From JAJNBA01 sp035696925 (lineage in GTDB: Bacteria > Actinomycetota > UBA4738 > HRBIN12), in contig DASSDW010000112.1 of NCBI GenBank assembly GCA_035696925.1, positions 1 to 25,309 on the forward strand: a DNA stretch of 25,309 nucleotides. The letters run 5' to 3'. Of the stretch, positions 14,594 to 21,920 are shown one piece after another. The position numbers were made by a program, and so were the translations under genes. Position 1 is the stretch's first letter. Every line of letters starts with the position of its first letter. The notes beneath the pieces are model-generated. The model was not told the DNA's origin. It was given only the letters and a program-made list of their open reading frames with translations, and did no database searches.

Positions 14594-15463
14594 CTACTCG
14601 AGGCACCCGGCGTCCATGCCGATGCGTCTGAGCCCCTCGAGATCGCCGGCACCGAAGTCCTGGAGCCCGTAGTTCGGGTGCCGCCCCGAATACATCAGCT
14701 GGTCGGGGTCCTTCACGTGGTCCAGACCCATGATGTGCCCGAGCTCGTGGAGCAGGACCGAGCCGTGCGCGTACGAATGGCCGAAGCCGCGCTGGGAGGT
14801 CGCCTCGGCATCCATCACGATGATCCCCCCGAAGTACTGGTCCCGGTCGGCGTACAGTCCGGCCATCGTCTTGGCGAACGCGATCGAGGAGCGAGGATCG
14901 TGGAGACGGCGCAGGATCGCCTGGTAGTCGCCGTGGTCGACCCAGATGATGATCAGCTCCGCCTTCCGGATCACGCCCCTGTAGCGCATCCGCTGATAGG
15001 CACGAAGGAACGTCTCCTCCGTCGTACCGACGGACACGAACTCGATCTGGGTGGCGCGTGTCACCCTCGCCAGCGCTTCGTCCAGGTCCGGCTTGATCGA
15101 GGACGTGGCGCCGTCGGTGTTCACGGCATAGGAGATCGTCTCGCACGGATTCCATCGGACCGGGGCGCCGCCGACGATCTCGAGGAACTTGAACGCGCCG
15201 TCGACCTTCGCCCGGACCGCCGGCGAGGCGCTGGGCGACGGGGAATCGGTGGCCGACGGCACGACCGTCGGACCGCCGGCTCCCACCGGCGACGGCCCTC
15301 GCAGCACGGCGCCGACCGCGAGCACGCCCAGGATCACCGCCACTAGCGAGGTGGCGATGAACGCGGCGAAGAGGCGTGAGCTCGCCGGATCGGCCCCCGA
15401 CCCGCCGTCGTCCGGGCGCGGCGGCACCGGCTGCGGCCCGAGGGGAGGGGGCGCCTGCACCAT
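14594..15463 (-). CDS. membrane-anchored metzincin (matrixin-like) zinc protease
   Basis: A 289-residue protein. A proline-rich cytoplasmic tail (residues 1-29) precedes one transmembrane helix (31-54, LFAAFIATSLVAVILGVLAV). A Ser/Pro/Thr-rich linker follows (VVPSATDSPSPSASP), then a protease domain. The zinc site is HELGHIMGLDH (HExxHxxGxxH, residues 239-249), followed by the Met-turn LMYSG, the pattern of M10-type metzincins. An expected helix with YQRMRYRG and strand ELIIIWVDHGDYQ precede it. It should act outside the membrane; its substrate is unknown. The ATG at 15463 follows a TACACT -10 box by six bases. The linker could be O-mannosylated by the PMT encoded nearby (inference). Confidence 0.85.
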   Translation of the reverse strand: MVQAPPPLGPQPVPPRPDDGGSGADPASSRLFAAFIATSLVAVILGVLAVGAVLRGPSPVGAGGPTVVPSATDSPSPSASPAVRAKVDGAFKFLEIVGGAPVRWNPCETISYAVNTDGATSSIKPDLDEALARVTRATQIEFVSVGTTEETFLRAYQRMRYRGVIRKAELIIIWVDHGDYQAILRRLHDPRSSIAFAKTMAGLYADRDQYFGGIIVMDAEATSQRGFGHSYAHGSVLLHELGHIMGLDHVKDPDQLMYSGRHPNYGLQDFGAGDLEGLRRIGMDAGCLE

Positions 15464-15469
15464 CGGGCA

Positions 15470-15475
15470 AGTGTA
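15470..15475 (-). promoter_or_regulatory. -10 box (TACACT) for leaderless metzincin gene
   Basis: On the minus strand TACACT ends six bases before ATG 15463, supporting that start over the upstream open frame. Confidence 0.5.
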
Positions 15476-15505
15476 GGGAGGGCGCAACCCCGGAGGAATC
15501 CGCCG

Positions 15506-16330
15506 TTAGTCGGAAGCGATCGCGGCTCGATAGAGGTCGTTGGCGCTCGCTCCGTGGCGTTCCGCCACGGAGCGAGCGGCGTCCCTGGGGCGCATGCCCT
15601 CGGCGATCAGGCGGCGGACCTCCTCCAGGAGGGCCGCCCGATCGAGCGGGGCTCCTTCGCGATCGCCCTCGACCACGACGGTGACCTCTCCCTTCAGCTC
15701 TCGCTCCTCGATCGTCGTGAGGACCTCGGCGACGGTGCCGCGGATGACCTCTTCGTGGAGCTTCGTCAGCTCCCGGCACACCGCGACCCGTCGACCGCCC
15801 AGGGCTCCACCGACCTCGCGCAGGAGCGCCCGGACGCGCCGGGGGGATTCGAAGAACACGAGCGTCCGCGGGTCGTGCCGGAGCGCTTGGAGGCGACGGC
15901 CACGATCGCCCGGGCGCCGCGGAAGGAATCCCTCGAACGCGAACCGATCCGTCGGGAGTCCCGAGAGGACGAGGGCGGCGATCGCGGCCGAGGGACCGGG
16001 CACGGCACGAACCTCTATCCCACGTTCCACGGCACGCCGGACGATGCGGAATCCCGGGTCCGAGACCGAGGGCATGCCGCCGTCGGTGACGACCGCGACG
16101 TCGTCCCCTGCATCGAGCCGCTCGACGAGTTCGGCCGCGCGCTCGTCCTCGTTGCCCTCGAACATCGAGACGAGGGGCGTGCGGATGTCGAGGGACCGCA
16201 GGAGGCGGCCGGTCCGCCGCGTGTCCTCCGCCGCGACGACCGACACCGCGGCGAGCGTCTCCCGGGCACGGTCGGAGAGGTCGCCGAGGTTCCCGATCGG
16301 CGTGCCCACGAGGTAGAGGATGCCGCTCAT
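15506..16330 (-). CDS. rsmI: 16S rRNA (cytidine1402-2'-O)-methyltransferase
   Basis: RsmI 2'-O-methylates C1402 in the decoding centre of 16S rRNA, using SAM. Family motifs are GILYLVGTPIGNLGDLSDRA at the N-terminus, VVAAEDTRRTGRLL, the VTDGGMPSVSDPGFRIVRRA loop, VPGPSAAIAALVLSGLPTDR, FAFEGFLPRR, and FFESPRRVRALL. The C-terminal helices end in HGASANDLYRAAI. The ATG at 16330 gives 274 residues and the usual N-terminus; the frame is open to a GTG at 16381, adding 17 non-conserved residues. No clear Shine-Dalgarno is seen. It is divergent from the DUF3052 gene, and the order with PMT and metG is the conserved actinobacterial one. Confidence 0.96.
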   Translation of the reverse strand: MSGILYLVGTPIGNLGDLSDRARETLAAVSVVAAEDTRRTGRLLRSLDIRTPLVSMFEGNEDERAAELVERLDAGDDVAVVTDGGMPSVSDPGFRIVRRAVERGIEVRAVPGPSAAIAALVLSGLPTDRFAFEGFLPRRPGDRGRRLQALRHDPRTLVFFESPRRVRALLREVGGALGGRRVAVCRELTKLHEEVIRGTVAEVLTTIEERELKGEVTVVVEGDREGAPLDRAALLEEVRRLIAEGMRPRDAARSVAERHGASANDLYRAAIASD

Positions 16331-16388
16331 GCCCGGCCAGCCATCTCGGGCCACATCATCTCCGGATGGTCCCACGTCCACCTCCGCC

Positions 16389-16394
16389 TACCAT
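16389..16394 (+). promoter_or_regulatory. -10 box (TACCAT) for leaderless DUF3052 gene
   Basis: TACCAT is followed by six bases and ATG 16401. It lies in the gap shared with the divergent rsmI gene. Confidence 0.5.
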
Positions 16395-16400
16395 GAGTTG

Positions 16401-16823
16401 ATGGCCGAGCCGCACAAGGACTACTCGGGAACGCCGCTGCCGAAGAAGCTGGGCGTCCGAGAGGGTGCGAAGGTGTACGTCGCCGCCGCGCCCCAGAGCT
16501 TCGACACCGCTCTCGGGACCCTGCCCACGGGCGTCCAGCGCCTCCGCCGGCCCGGCTCCCGGATGGACGTCGCCCTCCTCTTCGTGACCGAGGAGCGGGA
16601 CCTCCGGTCCCGGTTCGCAGCGCTCGCCGCCGGCCTCGATCCCGCCGGGCGCCTCTGGGTCGCGTGGCCGAAGAAGGCCGCCGATCTCCCGACCGACCTC
16701 GACTTCGGCACCGTTCAGCGGATCGGACTCGACGCCGGGCTCGTCGACAACAAGAGCGCCTCGATCACCGAGACCTTCCAGGGGCTACAGTTCGTCTATC
16801 GTCTCAAGGACCGGCCGCGCTGA
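16401..16823 (+). CDS. DUF3052 family protein
   Basis: A 140-residue soluble protein of the DUF3052 family, which is widespread in actinobacteria and of unknown function. The family-typical start is KDYSGTPLPKKLGVREGAKV. The centre has VALLFVTEERDLRSRFAALA and a GRLWVAWPKKAADLPTDL strand-turn, and the end is LVDNKSASITETFQGLQFVY. No membrane segment or catalytic motif is visible. It lies directly upstream of the PMT gene on the same strand, with 38 bases between, though the PMT gene has its own -10 box. Confidence 0.85.
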   Translation: MAEPHKDYSGTPLPKKLGVREGAKVYVAAAPQSFDTALGTLPTGVQRLRRPGSRMDVALLFVTEERDLRSRFAALAAGLDPAGRLWVAWPKKAADLPTDLDFGTVQRIGLDAGLVDNKSASITETFQGLQFVYRLKDRPR

Positions 16824-16848
16824 GGACCGACGACGCGGCACCCGTGAG

Positions 16849-16854
16849 TACGCT
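16849..16854 (+). promoter_or_regulatory. -10 box (TACGCT) for leaderless PMT gene
   Basis: TACGCT is followed by seven bases and GTG 16862. An alternative GTG at 16844 lies upstream of and partly before this box. Confidence 0.45.
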
Positions 16855-16861
16855 GCCACGC

Positions 16862-18367
16862 GTGGCCGATCGCGCGGACGCCCCGTTCCTCCGGCGTCTG
16901 AACCGTCCGTGGGTCGCGATCCTCGCCGTCACCGCGATCGCCGCGGTGGTCCGGATGTGGGGCCTGTCGAACCCCCCGTCGTTGGTCTTCGATGAGAACT
17001 ACTACGCGAAGGCGGCGTGCATCTTCATCGGCGGTTCCAACGAGGTCTGCATGATCGAATCGCCCAACGAGCGCGCGTTCCGCGATCAGGAATGGGACGT
17101 CGGCTCGTTCGTCCATCCGCCGCTCGGAAAGTGGACGATCGCGCTCGGGGTCAAGGCCTTCGGGATGGATCCGTTCGGGTGGCGGATCGGCTCGGCGGTG
17201 GCGGGCACGCTGGCGGTGACCGGCCTCGCCCTGATCGCGCAGCTCCTGTTCGGACGGCCGCTCTGGACGCTCCTCGCGGGTCTGCTCCTCGCCCTCGAGC
17301 ACCTGAGCGTCGTGCTGTCGCGGCTGGCGCTGTTGGACGTCCACCTGCAGCTCTGGACCGTCGCGGGCTTCCTCTGCCTGGTCCTGGATCGGCGCTGGAT
17401 CGACGTGCGGACCCCCCGGGCGCCACCGGACGGCGAGGCTCGCGTCCCCTCGCCCCTGTGGAGGCCGTGGCGCTACGCCGCCGGGATCGCGTTCGGGGCG
17501 GCCGTCGCGGTGAAGTGGTCCGGCGGACTCGGCATCGTCGCGGCGATCGTGATCTCACTGGTCTGGGAGACGACGAGGCGTCACCGGGGCGGCGCGACCC
17601 ACGGCGCAGCATTCGCGCGGGCGTTGTTCCGGGAGAGCTTCACGCTGCTCGTCGCCTTCGTGATCCTCCCGTTCTTCATCTACGTGGCGATCTACCTCCC
17701 GTGGCTGCATCACTTCGACTGGAAGGTCGGCGAGCTCGTCGAACAGCAGAGGCGGGTGGCGACGTATCACCTGTCCGGCCTGAAGGAGACGGCGCTCGAT
17801 CCGGACACGGGCGCGATGACACCGACGCACTACGGGTATTCGCGGCCGTGGACGTGGCTGATCATGAAGCGGCCGCTCTCGATCACCTGGGAGGACCTCG
17901 GACCGTCGATCCGCCAACTCACGGCGATCGGCAATCCGGTCATCTTCTGGGGGAGCATCTGGGCGCTGCCGTACCTCGCGTGGGCCTGGTGGCGCAAGCG
18001 CGATTGGGTCCCGGGGTTCCTCTTGATGGCGGTCCTGTTCCAGTACCTCCCGTGGTTCCTGGCATCGCGCCCGCAGTTCTTCTTCTACGTCGCGCCGTTC
18101 ACACCGTTCCTCGTCCTCGGGATGGTGTACATGGTGCGCGACCTCGCCGACGCGAGGCTCGTCGTCCGGGAACCCGGCGGCGCGGTCGCGACGGATCCGG
18201 CCACGGGCCGACCCGCGGTCTCCGTCTGGCACCCGTACCGACCGATCGCGTGGACCGTGGTCCTGGCCGCGGTGGGCCTCTTCGTCTGGTTCTGGCCGGT
18301 GCTGAGCTGGGGCGTGATCTCGGATACCCGCTACGAGCTGATCCTGTGGTTCCCGGGCTGGAGGTAG
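16862..18367 (+). CDS. polyprenyl-phosphate-mannose:protein O-mannosyltransferase (PMT family, GT39)
   Basis: A 501-residue polytopic membrane enzyme that moves mannose from a polyprenyl-phosphate carrier to Ser/Thr of secreted proteins. The essential acidic pair is in LVFDENYYAKAA (residues 41-52) after the first membrane helix (VAILAVTAIAAVVRMWGL). VHPPLGKWTIALGVKAFG and WRIGSAVAGTLAVTG follow, typical of the PMT N-terminal domain. Many further hydrophobic helices follow, with SRPQFFFYVAPFTPFLVLGM and a C-terminal WPVLSWGVISDTRY. The GTG at 16862 is chosen because of the -10 box seven bases upstream; GTG 16844 is the alternative. In Mycobacterium the homologue (Rv1002c) is also beside rsmI. 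The nearby exported proteins with Ser/Pro-rich parts could be targets. Confidence 0.93.
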   Translation: MADRADAPFLRRLNRPWVAILAVTAIAAVVRMWGLSNPPSLVFDENYYAKAACIFIGGSNEVCMIESPNERAFRDQEWDVGSFVHPPLGKWTIALGVKAFGMDPFGWRIGSAVAGTLAVTGLALIAQLLFGRPLWTLLAGLLLALEHLSVVLSRLALLDVHLQLWTVAGFLCLVLDRRWIDVRTPRAPPDGEARVPSPLWRPWRYAAGIAFGAAVAVKWSGGLGIVAAIVISLVWETTRRHRGGATHGAAFARALFRESFTLLVAFVILPFFIYVAIYLPWLHHFDWKVGELVEQQRRVATYHLSGLKETALDPDTGAMTPTHYGYSRPWTWLIMKRPLSITWEDLGPSIRQLTAIGNPVIFWGSIWALPYLAWAWWRKRDWVPGFLLMAVLFQYLPWFLASRPQFFFYVAPFTPFLVLGMVYMVRDLADARLVVREPGGAVATDPATGRPAVSVWHPYRPIAWTVVLAAVGLFVWFWPVLSWGVISDTRYELILWFPGWR

Positions 18368-18388
18368 GAGGGCCCCAGAAACACGAAA

Positions 18389-18408
18389 CCCCGGCGCGCT
18401 GGCCGGGG
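18389..18408 (-). terminator. intrinsic terminator between convergent PMT and CPBP genes
   Basis: CCCCGGC (18389-18395) pairs with GCCGGGG (18402-18408) around a six-base loop. On the minus strand it is followed by TTTCGTGTTT, so it best suits the CPBP gene, but it lies 21 bases beyond the PMT stop and could act in both directions. Confidence 0.6.
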
Positions 18409-18479
18409 GATCGGTCTTGATTCGGATATCCGAGAACTCATGGTACCACGCTTCCTTCCCGATCTTCCAGGGCGCCTGT

Positions 18480-19247
18480 TCAGAACCCCGGCAGGCGATC
18501 TCGGAACAGGATGAACCCCACGCCGGCGCCGACGTCGAGGAGCACGTGGGCGACTACGAACGGCCAGGTGCGCCTCCCCCATCGCAGGAACAGGTATCCG
18601 AACAGCGCCCCCATCGCGACGTTGCCGAGGAACCCACCCCAGCCCTGGTACAGGTGGTACGAGCCTCGGAGCAGCGCGCTCGCGCCCACGGCGAGCACGG
18701 CCGGCCACGACAGCTGCTGCAACCGCGTGATGAGGTATCCGAGGACGATCACCTCCTCCACCACCCCGGCCTCCACCGCGTTCATGACGAGCGCCGGGAT
18801 CGTCCACCAATGACCGAGTGGGGGGACCGGCACGACGAACCGGTTCACCCCGAGCTCCACGGCGAGCAGGTACACACCGATCCCGGCGACCCCGACGACC
18901 GCGAAGACGAGGACACCGCGGATCAGATCGCGGTTCGGCTGATCCGCCTCGATCCCGATCGCCGGAAGACCCTCGCCGCTCCGGCGGACGAGATGGAACA
19001 CGAGGAGGGCCGGCGCGAGGCCGAAGACGAAGCCGAGGATCTGGCGGGTGAACGCGCTGGACTGGTCGGCGGCCGCGACGACGACGCCCGCGATCGGGGC
19101 TTCGAGGAGCGAGAGGATCGCGTAGGCCGCCCGCGACAGCACGGAGAGCGACAGGACGACGAGGACCTCCTCGACGAGCGTCCGGCGATCCGCGGGCGCC
19201 GGAGGGACCGACGTATCGGAGGGACGCGCATCCGTGTCGGGCTGCAT
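18480..19247 (-). CDS. CPBP family intramembrane metalloprotease
   Basis: A 255-residue membrane protein of the CPBP (CAAX protease and bacteriocin-processing, Abi) family, with about seven hydrophobic helices. Motif 1 is AGVVEEVIVLGYLITRL; the double Glu is present, but the usual EExxxR arginine position is Leu, followed only later by Arg. Motif 2 is GSYHLYQGWGGFLGNVAMG (His) and motif 3 is VVAHVLLDV (His). The N-terminal 25 residues are cytoplasmic and rich in Pro and Asp. ATG 19247 follows a TACAGT -10 box by seven bases. It converges with PMT over a shared terminator and diverges from the FAD oxidoreductase gene. Its substrate is unknown; other family members process prenylated proteins or protect against bacteriocins. 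Confidence 0.88.
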   Translation of the reverse strand: MQPDTDARPSDTSVPPAPADRRTLVEEVLVVLSLSVLSRAAYAILSLLEAPIAGVVVAAADQSSAFTRQILGFVFGLAPALLVFHLVRRSGEGLPAIGIEADQPNRDLIRGVLVFAVVGVAGIGVYLLAVELGVNRFVVPVPPLGHWWTIPALVMNAVEAGVVEEVIVLGYLITRLQQLSWPAVLAVGASALLRGSYHLYQGWGGFLGNVAMGALFGYLFLRWGRRTWPFVVAHVLLDVGAGVGFILFRDRLPGF

Positions 19248-19254
19248 CGGCGTC

Positions 19255-19260
19255 ACTGTA
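19255..19260 (-). promoter_or_regulatory. -10 box (TACAGT) for leaderless CPBP gene
   Basis: On the minus strand TACAGT ends seven bases before ATG 19247. Confidence 0.5.
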
Positions 19261-19268
19261 CGCATCGC

Positions 19269-19274
19269 TAGACT
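19269..19274 (+). promoter_or_regulatory. -10 box (TAGACT) for FAD oxidoreductase gene
   Basis: TAGACT lies 27 bases before ATG 19302. The short leader contains GGAAGGA (19291-19297) as Shine-Dalgarno, so this gene is translated from a leadered message, unlike its divergent neighbour. Confidence 0.4.
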
Positions 19275-19301
19275 TCGGCCTCTTCGAGCGGGAAGGACCC
19301 G

Positions 19302-20507
19302 ATGCCGAACCGGGACAGCGCCGACCTCGTCGTCGTGGGAGCGGGCACGATCGGCGGATGGGCCTCGGTCTTCGCGACGGAGCACGGCGCGGAACGTGTC
19401 GTCGTTCTGGAGAAAGGGGAGGCCGGGCAGGGGGCGTCCTCGCGCGCGGCGGGCATCGTGCGGGCGCAGGGAGGCACGCCCGGAACGGTGGCCCTCGGGA
19501 TGTGGTCGATCGACTTCTACCGGTCGCAGCGAGAGCGGTACGGGGCCGACAGTGGCTTCCGCGAGCTCGGCTACCTGATCCTCGCGACGGACGAGGCGCA
19601 GGAGCGCGAGGCGAAGTCGCGCGTGGAGATGCAGCGCGCGGCCGGTCTCGGCGACGTGCGGTACGTCGACGCCGCCGAGGCCGCGCGCCTGAACCCCACG
19701 CTCGACCCGTCGACGTTCCGCGGCGGGACGTACGCGCCGGGCGACGGGTGCGTGGACCCGCCGAGGAACGTGCGCGCGTACTCGATCGCGATGCAGCGAG
19801 CCGGCGTGGAGCTCCGGGAACGGACGTCGTTCCTCGGGATCCGCACGGGCTCGGATGGGGCGGTGACGAGCGTCGAGACGCCCGAGGGCACGATCGCGAC
19901 GGAGCGGGTCCTCCTCACCGGGGGTCCGAAGCTCCGCGAGGTCGGCGCGCTCGTGAACGCTCGCTTCTTCGTCGGCGCGGTCCGGCACCAGGTGGCCGTG
20001 ACGGAGCCCCACGAAGCGTTCGACGTGGAACGGCAGCCGATGGTGTTCGAGAACGCGATCGGCCTGTACTGGCGGCTCGAGGAGGGCGGTCTCCTGTTCG
20101 GGATGTCCAACCCTGACGAGGCGCCCGGCAGAGCGCGTGAGGTCGACTGGCCGTACCTGCACGCGATGGAGGAGCGGATGCACCGATACGTCCCGATCGC
20201 GGAGGGTCTCGGGATCCGCAAGGCCTGGGCGGCGACGATCGAGTACTGCCCGGACCACCTCCCGATCGTGGGGCCGGTCTCCACGCGAGCCGGCGACGAG
20301 ATCCCCGGTGTCACGGTCGCCACCGCCGTCGGGCACGGGATGATGTGGGGACCGGGCGTGGCCAGGATCGGGGCCGACCTCGCGCTCTCGGGCACGACGG
20401 AGATCACCGACGTCTCCGGCTGGGGCATGGATCGATTCGACGAGGAGGGCCGTTCGCCCTCCTACGATCCGATCGCCCTCCCGTTCCCCGTCCGCGCCGA
20501 TGACTGA
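19302..20507 (+). CDS. DadA-like FAD-dependent amine/amino-acid oxidoreductase (DAO family)
   Basis: A 401-residue flavoprotein of the DAO superfamily (D-amino acid, sarcosine or glycine oxidases and dehydrogenases). The FAD dinucleotide-binding loop is DLVVVGAGTIGGWASVF (residues 8-24), followed by VVVLEKGEAGQGASSRAAGI, where GASS contacts FAD. The mid segment GDGCVDPPRNVRAYSIAMQR is typical of sarcosine-oxidase-like members. The C-terminal FAD motif is TVATAVGHGMMWGPGVARIG. No N-terminal export signal is seen, so it should be cytoplasmic. GGAAGGA precedes the ATG. It converges exactly on the pirin gene, their stops forming TGATCA. The electron acceptor and substrate cannot be told. Confidence 0.88.
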   Translation: MPNRDSADLVVVGAGTIGGWASVFATEHGAERVVVLEKGEAGQGASSRAAGIVRAQGGTPGTVALGMWSIDFYRSQRERYGADSGFRELGYLILATDEAQEREAKSRVEMQRAAGLGDVRYVDAAEAARLNPTLDPSTFRGGTYAPGDGCVDPPRNVRAYSIAMQRAGVELRERTSFLGIRTGSDGAVTSVETPEGTIATERVLLTGGPKLREVGALVNARFFVGAVRHQVAVTEPHEAFDVERQPMVFENAIGLYWRLEEGGLLFGMSNPDEAPGRAREVDWPYLHAMEERMHRYVPIAEGLGIRKAWAATIEYCPDHLPIVGPVSTRAGDEIPGVTVATAVGHGMMWGPGVARIGADLALSGTTEITDVSGWGMDRFDEEGRSPSYDPIALPFPVRADD

Positions 20508-21215
20508 TCAGGACAGCGCGACGTCGACGGCGATCAGCTCGGTCACCGCGTTCGCGCGGATCGGGATCGAAGGCTCGTCCTCGATCTCGGCCGCGTCGCC
20601 CGTCGTCATCCGCTCCCCGGCGACGTCGGCGTCACCGTCGATCAGGTAGAGGTAGACGCCTCGGCCCTCGCCGAGAGCATGGGTCGCTTCGATGTCCGGG
20701 TGCATCCTGGAGACGAAGACGTGCGCGTCCTGGTGGACGAGCACGGCGTCGCCGCCGTCGCCGCTGATCACCCGCAGGAGCCGGTCGGTGCGATCCTCCT
20801 CGGTGAACACCTTCTGCTCGACGCCGGGCGCCAAGCCTCGTTCCGCGGGCATGATCCACATCTGGATGAACCGCATCGGCTCGGTCTCGCTCGCGTTCTG
20901 CTCCGAGTGCCATGCCCCTCTGCCGAGCGTCATCCGCTGCACGGACCCGGCGGGCAGCGGTCCCGGCGCGCCGCCGACGTCATCCTGGTGACGGAAGGAG
21001 CCCTCGACCACGTAGGTGAGGCCCTCGATGTCCTTGTGCGGATGCATCGGCCAGATCGCGCCGGGCACGAGACGATCGTCGTTGAACACCCGGAGCGTGC
21101 CGAACCGCATGTACGCCGGGTCACGGTAGGTGTCGAACGAGAAGTGCCAGCGCGCACGGAACCATCCGCCGTCCACGTCGGAGATCTCCGCGTCGCGTCG
21201 GATCGTGATCGTCAT
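20508..21215 (-). CDS. pirin family protein (cupin, YhhW-like)
   Basis: A 235-residue bicupin of the pirin family; relatives are iron-binding proteins, some with quercetin 2,3-dioxygenase activity. The N-terminal cupin carries the metal-site pattern WPMHPHKDIEGLTYVVEGSF and, further on, LGRGAWHSEQNASETEP, giving the His-x-His and His/Glu ligands. The second cupin (SRMHPDIEATHALGEGRGVY onward) is degenerate, as in YhhW. The ATG at 21215 begins MTITIRRDAEI; a longer upstream open frame crosses the 21221-21238 hairpin and is rejected. It follows the AsnC-type gene by 25 bases. Its role may be redox sensing, but no partner is evident. Confidence 0.88.
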   Translation of the reverse strand: MTITIRRDAEISDVDGGWFRARWHFSFDTYRDPAYMRFGTLRVFNDDRLVPGAIWPMHPHKDIEGLTYVVEGSFRHQDDVGGAPGPLPAGSVQRMTLGRGAWHSEQNASETEPMRFIQMWIMPAERGLAPGVEQKVFTEEDRTDRLLRVISGDGGDAVLVHQDAHVFVSRMHPDIEATHALGEGRGVYLYLIDGDADVAGERMTTGDAAEIEDEPSIPIRANAVTELIAVDVALS

Positions 21216-21220
21216 CGTTC

Positions 21221-21238
21221 CGCGGGCCGAGGCCCGCG
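21221..21238. terminator. 8-bp hairpin between AsnC-type and pirin genes
   Basis: CGCGGGCC (21221-21228) and GGCCCGCG (21231-21238) pair perfectly around GA. There is no T-run. It may end the upstream transcript or form a structured leader for pirin. Confidence 0.4.
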
Positions 21239-21240
21239 CG

Positions 21241-21474
21241 TCAGAGCTGGATGACCGGGCAGGTGAGGGTGCGGGTGATGCCGTCCAGCTCCTGCATCGG
21301 CATGACCGTGCCCTTGGCCAGTCCGTCGAGGTCGTCCGCCTCCGCACGGGCGACGACGTCGTAGGGGCCGGTCACCGGGTCGACGGCGACGACGCCGTCG
21401 ATGCCACTGACCTGCTGCGTCACCTGCGCAGCCTTCCCGACCTCGGTCTGGATGAGGATGTAGGCGCTGACCAT
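21241..21474 (-). CDS. stand-alone AsnC/Lrp ligand-binding (RAM) domain protein
   Basis: A 77-residue protein consisting only of the Lrp/AsnC effector-binding alpha-beta domain: SAYILIQTEVGKAAQVTQQV, GIDGVVAVDPVTGPYDVVAR (the typical G-x-YD turn), and a C-terminal TRTLTCPVIQL strand. The DNA-binding helix-turn-helix of full Lrp regulators is absent, as in other stand-alone RAM proteins, which form dimers or octamers and bind amino acids or other small molecules. ATG 21474 is preceded by GGGGGAG within a duplicated 18-base element. It lies 46 bases after the repeat-protein gene. Confidence 0.88.
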   Translation of the reverse strand: MVSAYILIQTEVGKAAQVTQQVSGIDGVVAVDPVTGPYDVVARAEADDLDGLAKGTVMPMQELDGITRTLTCPVIQL

Positions 21475-21477
21475 CAG

Positions 21478-21513
21478 CTGCTCCCCCTTTGGCAGTTGCT
21501 CCCCCTTTGGCAG
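21478..21513 (-). repeat. tandem 18-bp repeat duplicating the ribosome-binding site
   Basis: Two copies (21478-21495 and 21496-21513) differ at one base. On the minus strand each contains CCAAAGGGGGAGCA, so the AsnC-type gene has one Shine-Dalgarno at normal distance and a second copy 18 bases upstream. A third partial GAGGGGGATC follows the upstream stop. Confidence 0.75.
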
Positions 21514-21520
21514 ATCCCCC

Positions 21521-21814
21521 TCATTTCGCGTCGTCGTCCTTGGTCGCGAGGAACTCCTTCGCCTTGTCGACGAGCTCCGTTGCAGACTCCTTGGCCTTCT
21601 CCATCGCGGGGCCGGCCTTCTCGACCATCGTCCCCGCAACCTCTTTGGCCTTCTCCATCGCGGGACCTGCCTTCTCGGCGACGGTCCCCGCGACCTCCTT
21701 GGCCTTCTCCATCGCGGGACCCGCCTTCTCGGCGACGGTCTCCGCGACCTCCTTCGCCTTGTCCACGATGCCGGCGATCGGCTGTTCGTCGGAACCGTTC
21801 GGGTTGTTCGTCAT
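21521..21814 (-). CDS. small LEA/apolipoprotein-like protein with 18-residue helical repeats
   Basis: A 97-residue, highly charged protein rich in Ala, Lys and Glu, with no cysteine, tryptophan or signal peptide. Residues 19-72 are three consecutive 18-residue units of the form KAKEVAGTVAEKAGPAME, and a degenerate fourth (KAKESATELVDKAKEFLA) follows. Eighteen residues equal five turns of alpha helix, so every unit would present the same amphipathic face, as in apolipoproteins and some LEA or stress proteins. A GP pair in each unit may kink the helix. GGGAGGTG eight bases before ATG 21814 is a strong ribosome site. It is followed by the AsnC-type gene. A role in membrane or protein protection is inference only. 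Confidence 0.8.
   Translation of the reverse strand: MTNNPNGSDEQPIAGIVDKAKEVAETVAEKAGPAMEKAKEVAGTVAEKAGPAMEKAKEVAGTMVEKAGPAMEKAKESATELVDKAKEFLATKDDDAK
21599..21760 (-). repeat. three tandem 54-bp coding repeats
   Basis: The DNA encoding the three 18-residue units is repeated at 54-bp period with few changes, including synonymous ones. The high DNA similarity suggests recent duplication or continuing slippage within the gene. Confidence 0.8.
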
Positions 21815-21837
21815 CGGTCACACCTCCCGGTTGGGGT

Positions 21838-21857
21838 CCGGCCGTGGGATCGGCCGG
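21838..21857. terminator. hairpin between MFS and repeat-protein genes
   Basis: CCGGCCG (21838-21844) pairs with CGGCCGG (21851-21857) around six bases. It lies after the MFS gene and before the repeat-protein ribosome site, so it could be the MFS terminator or a leader element. No T-run follows. Confidence 0.4.
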
Positions 21858-21920
21858 CGCTCCGGTCGCTCATCGTGTCACGACGGAGTGCTTCGCTGCA
21901 AAGCGGGCAGGTCAGGTGCG

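Noticed and set aside
18422..18433. Perfect palindrome TCGGATATCCGA between PMT and CPBP genes
   Set aside because: It lies between two gene ends, not near a promoter, and single palindromes of this size arise by chance.
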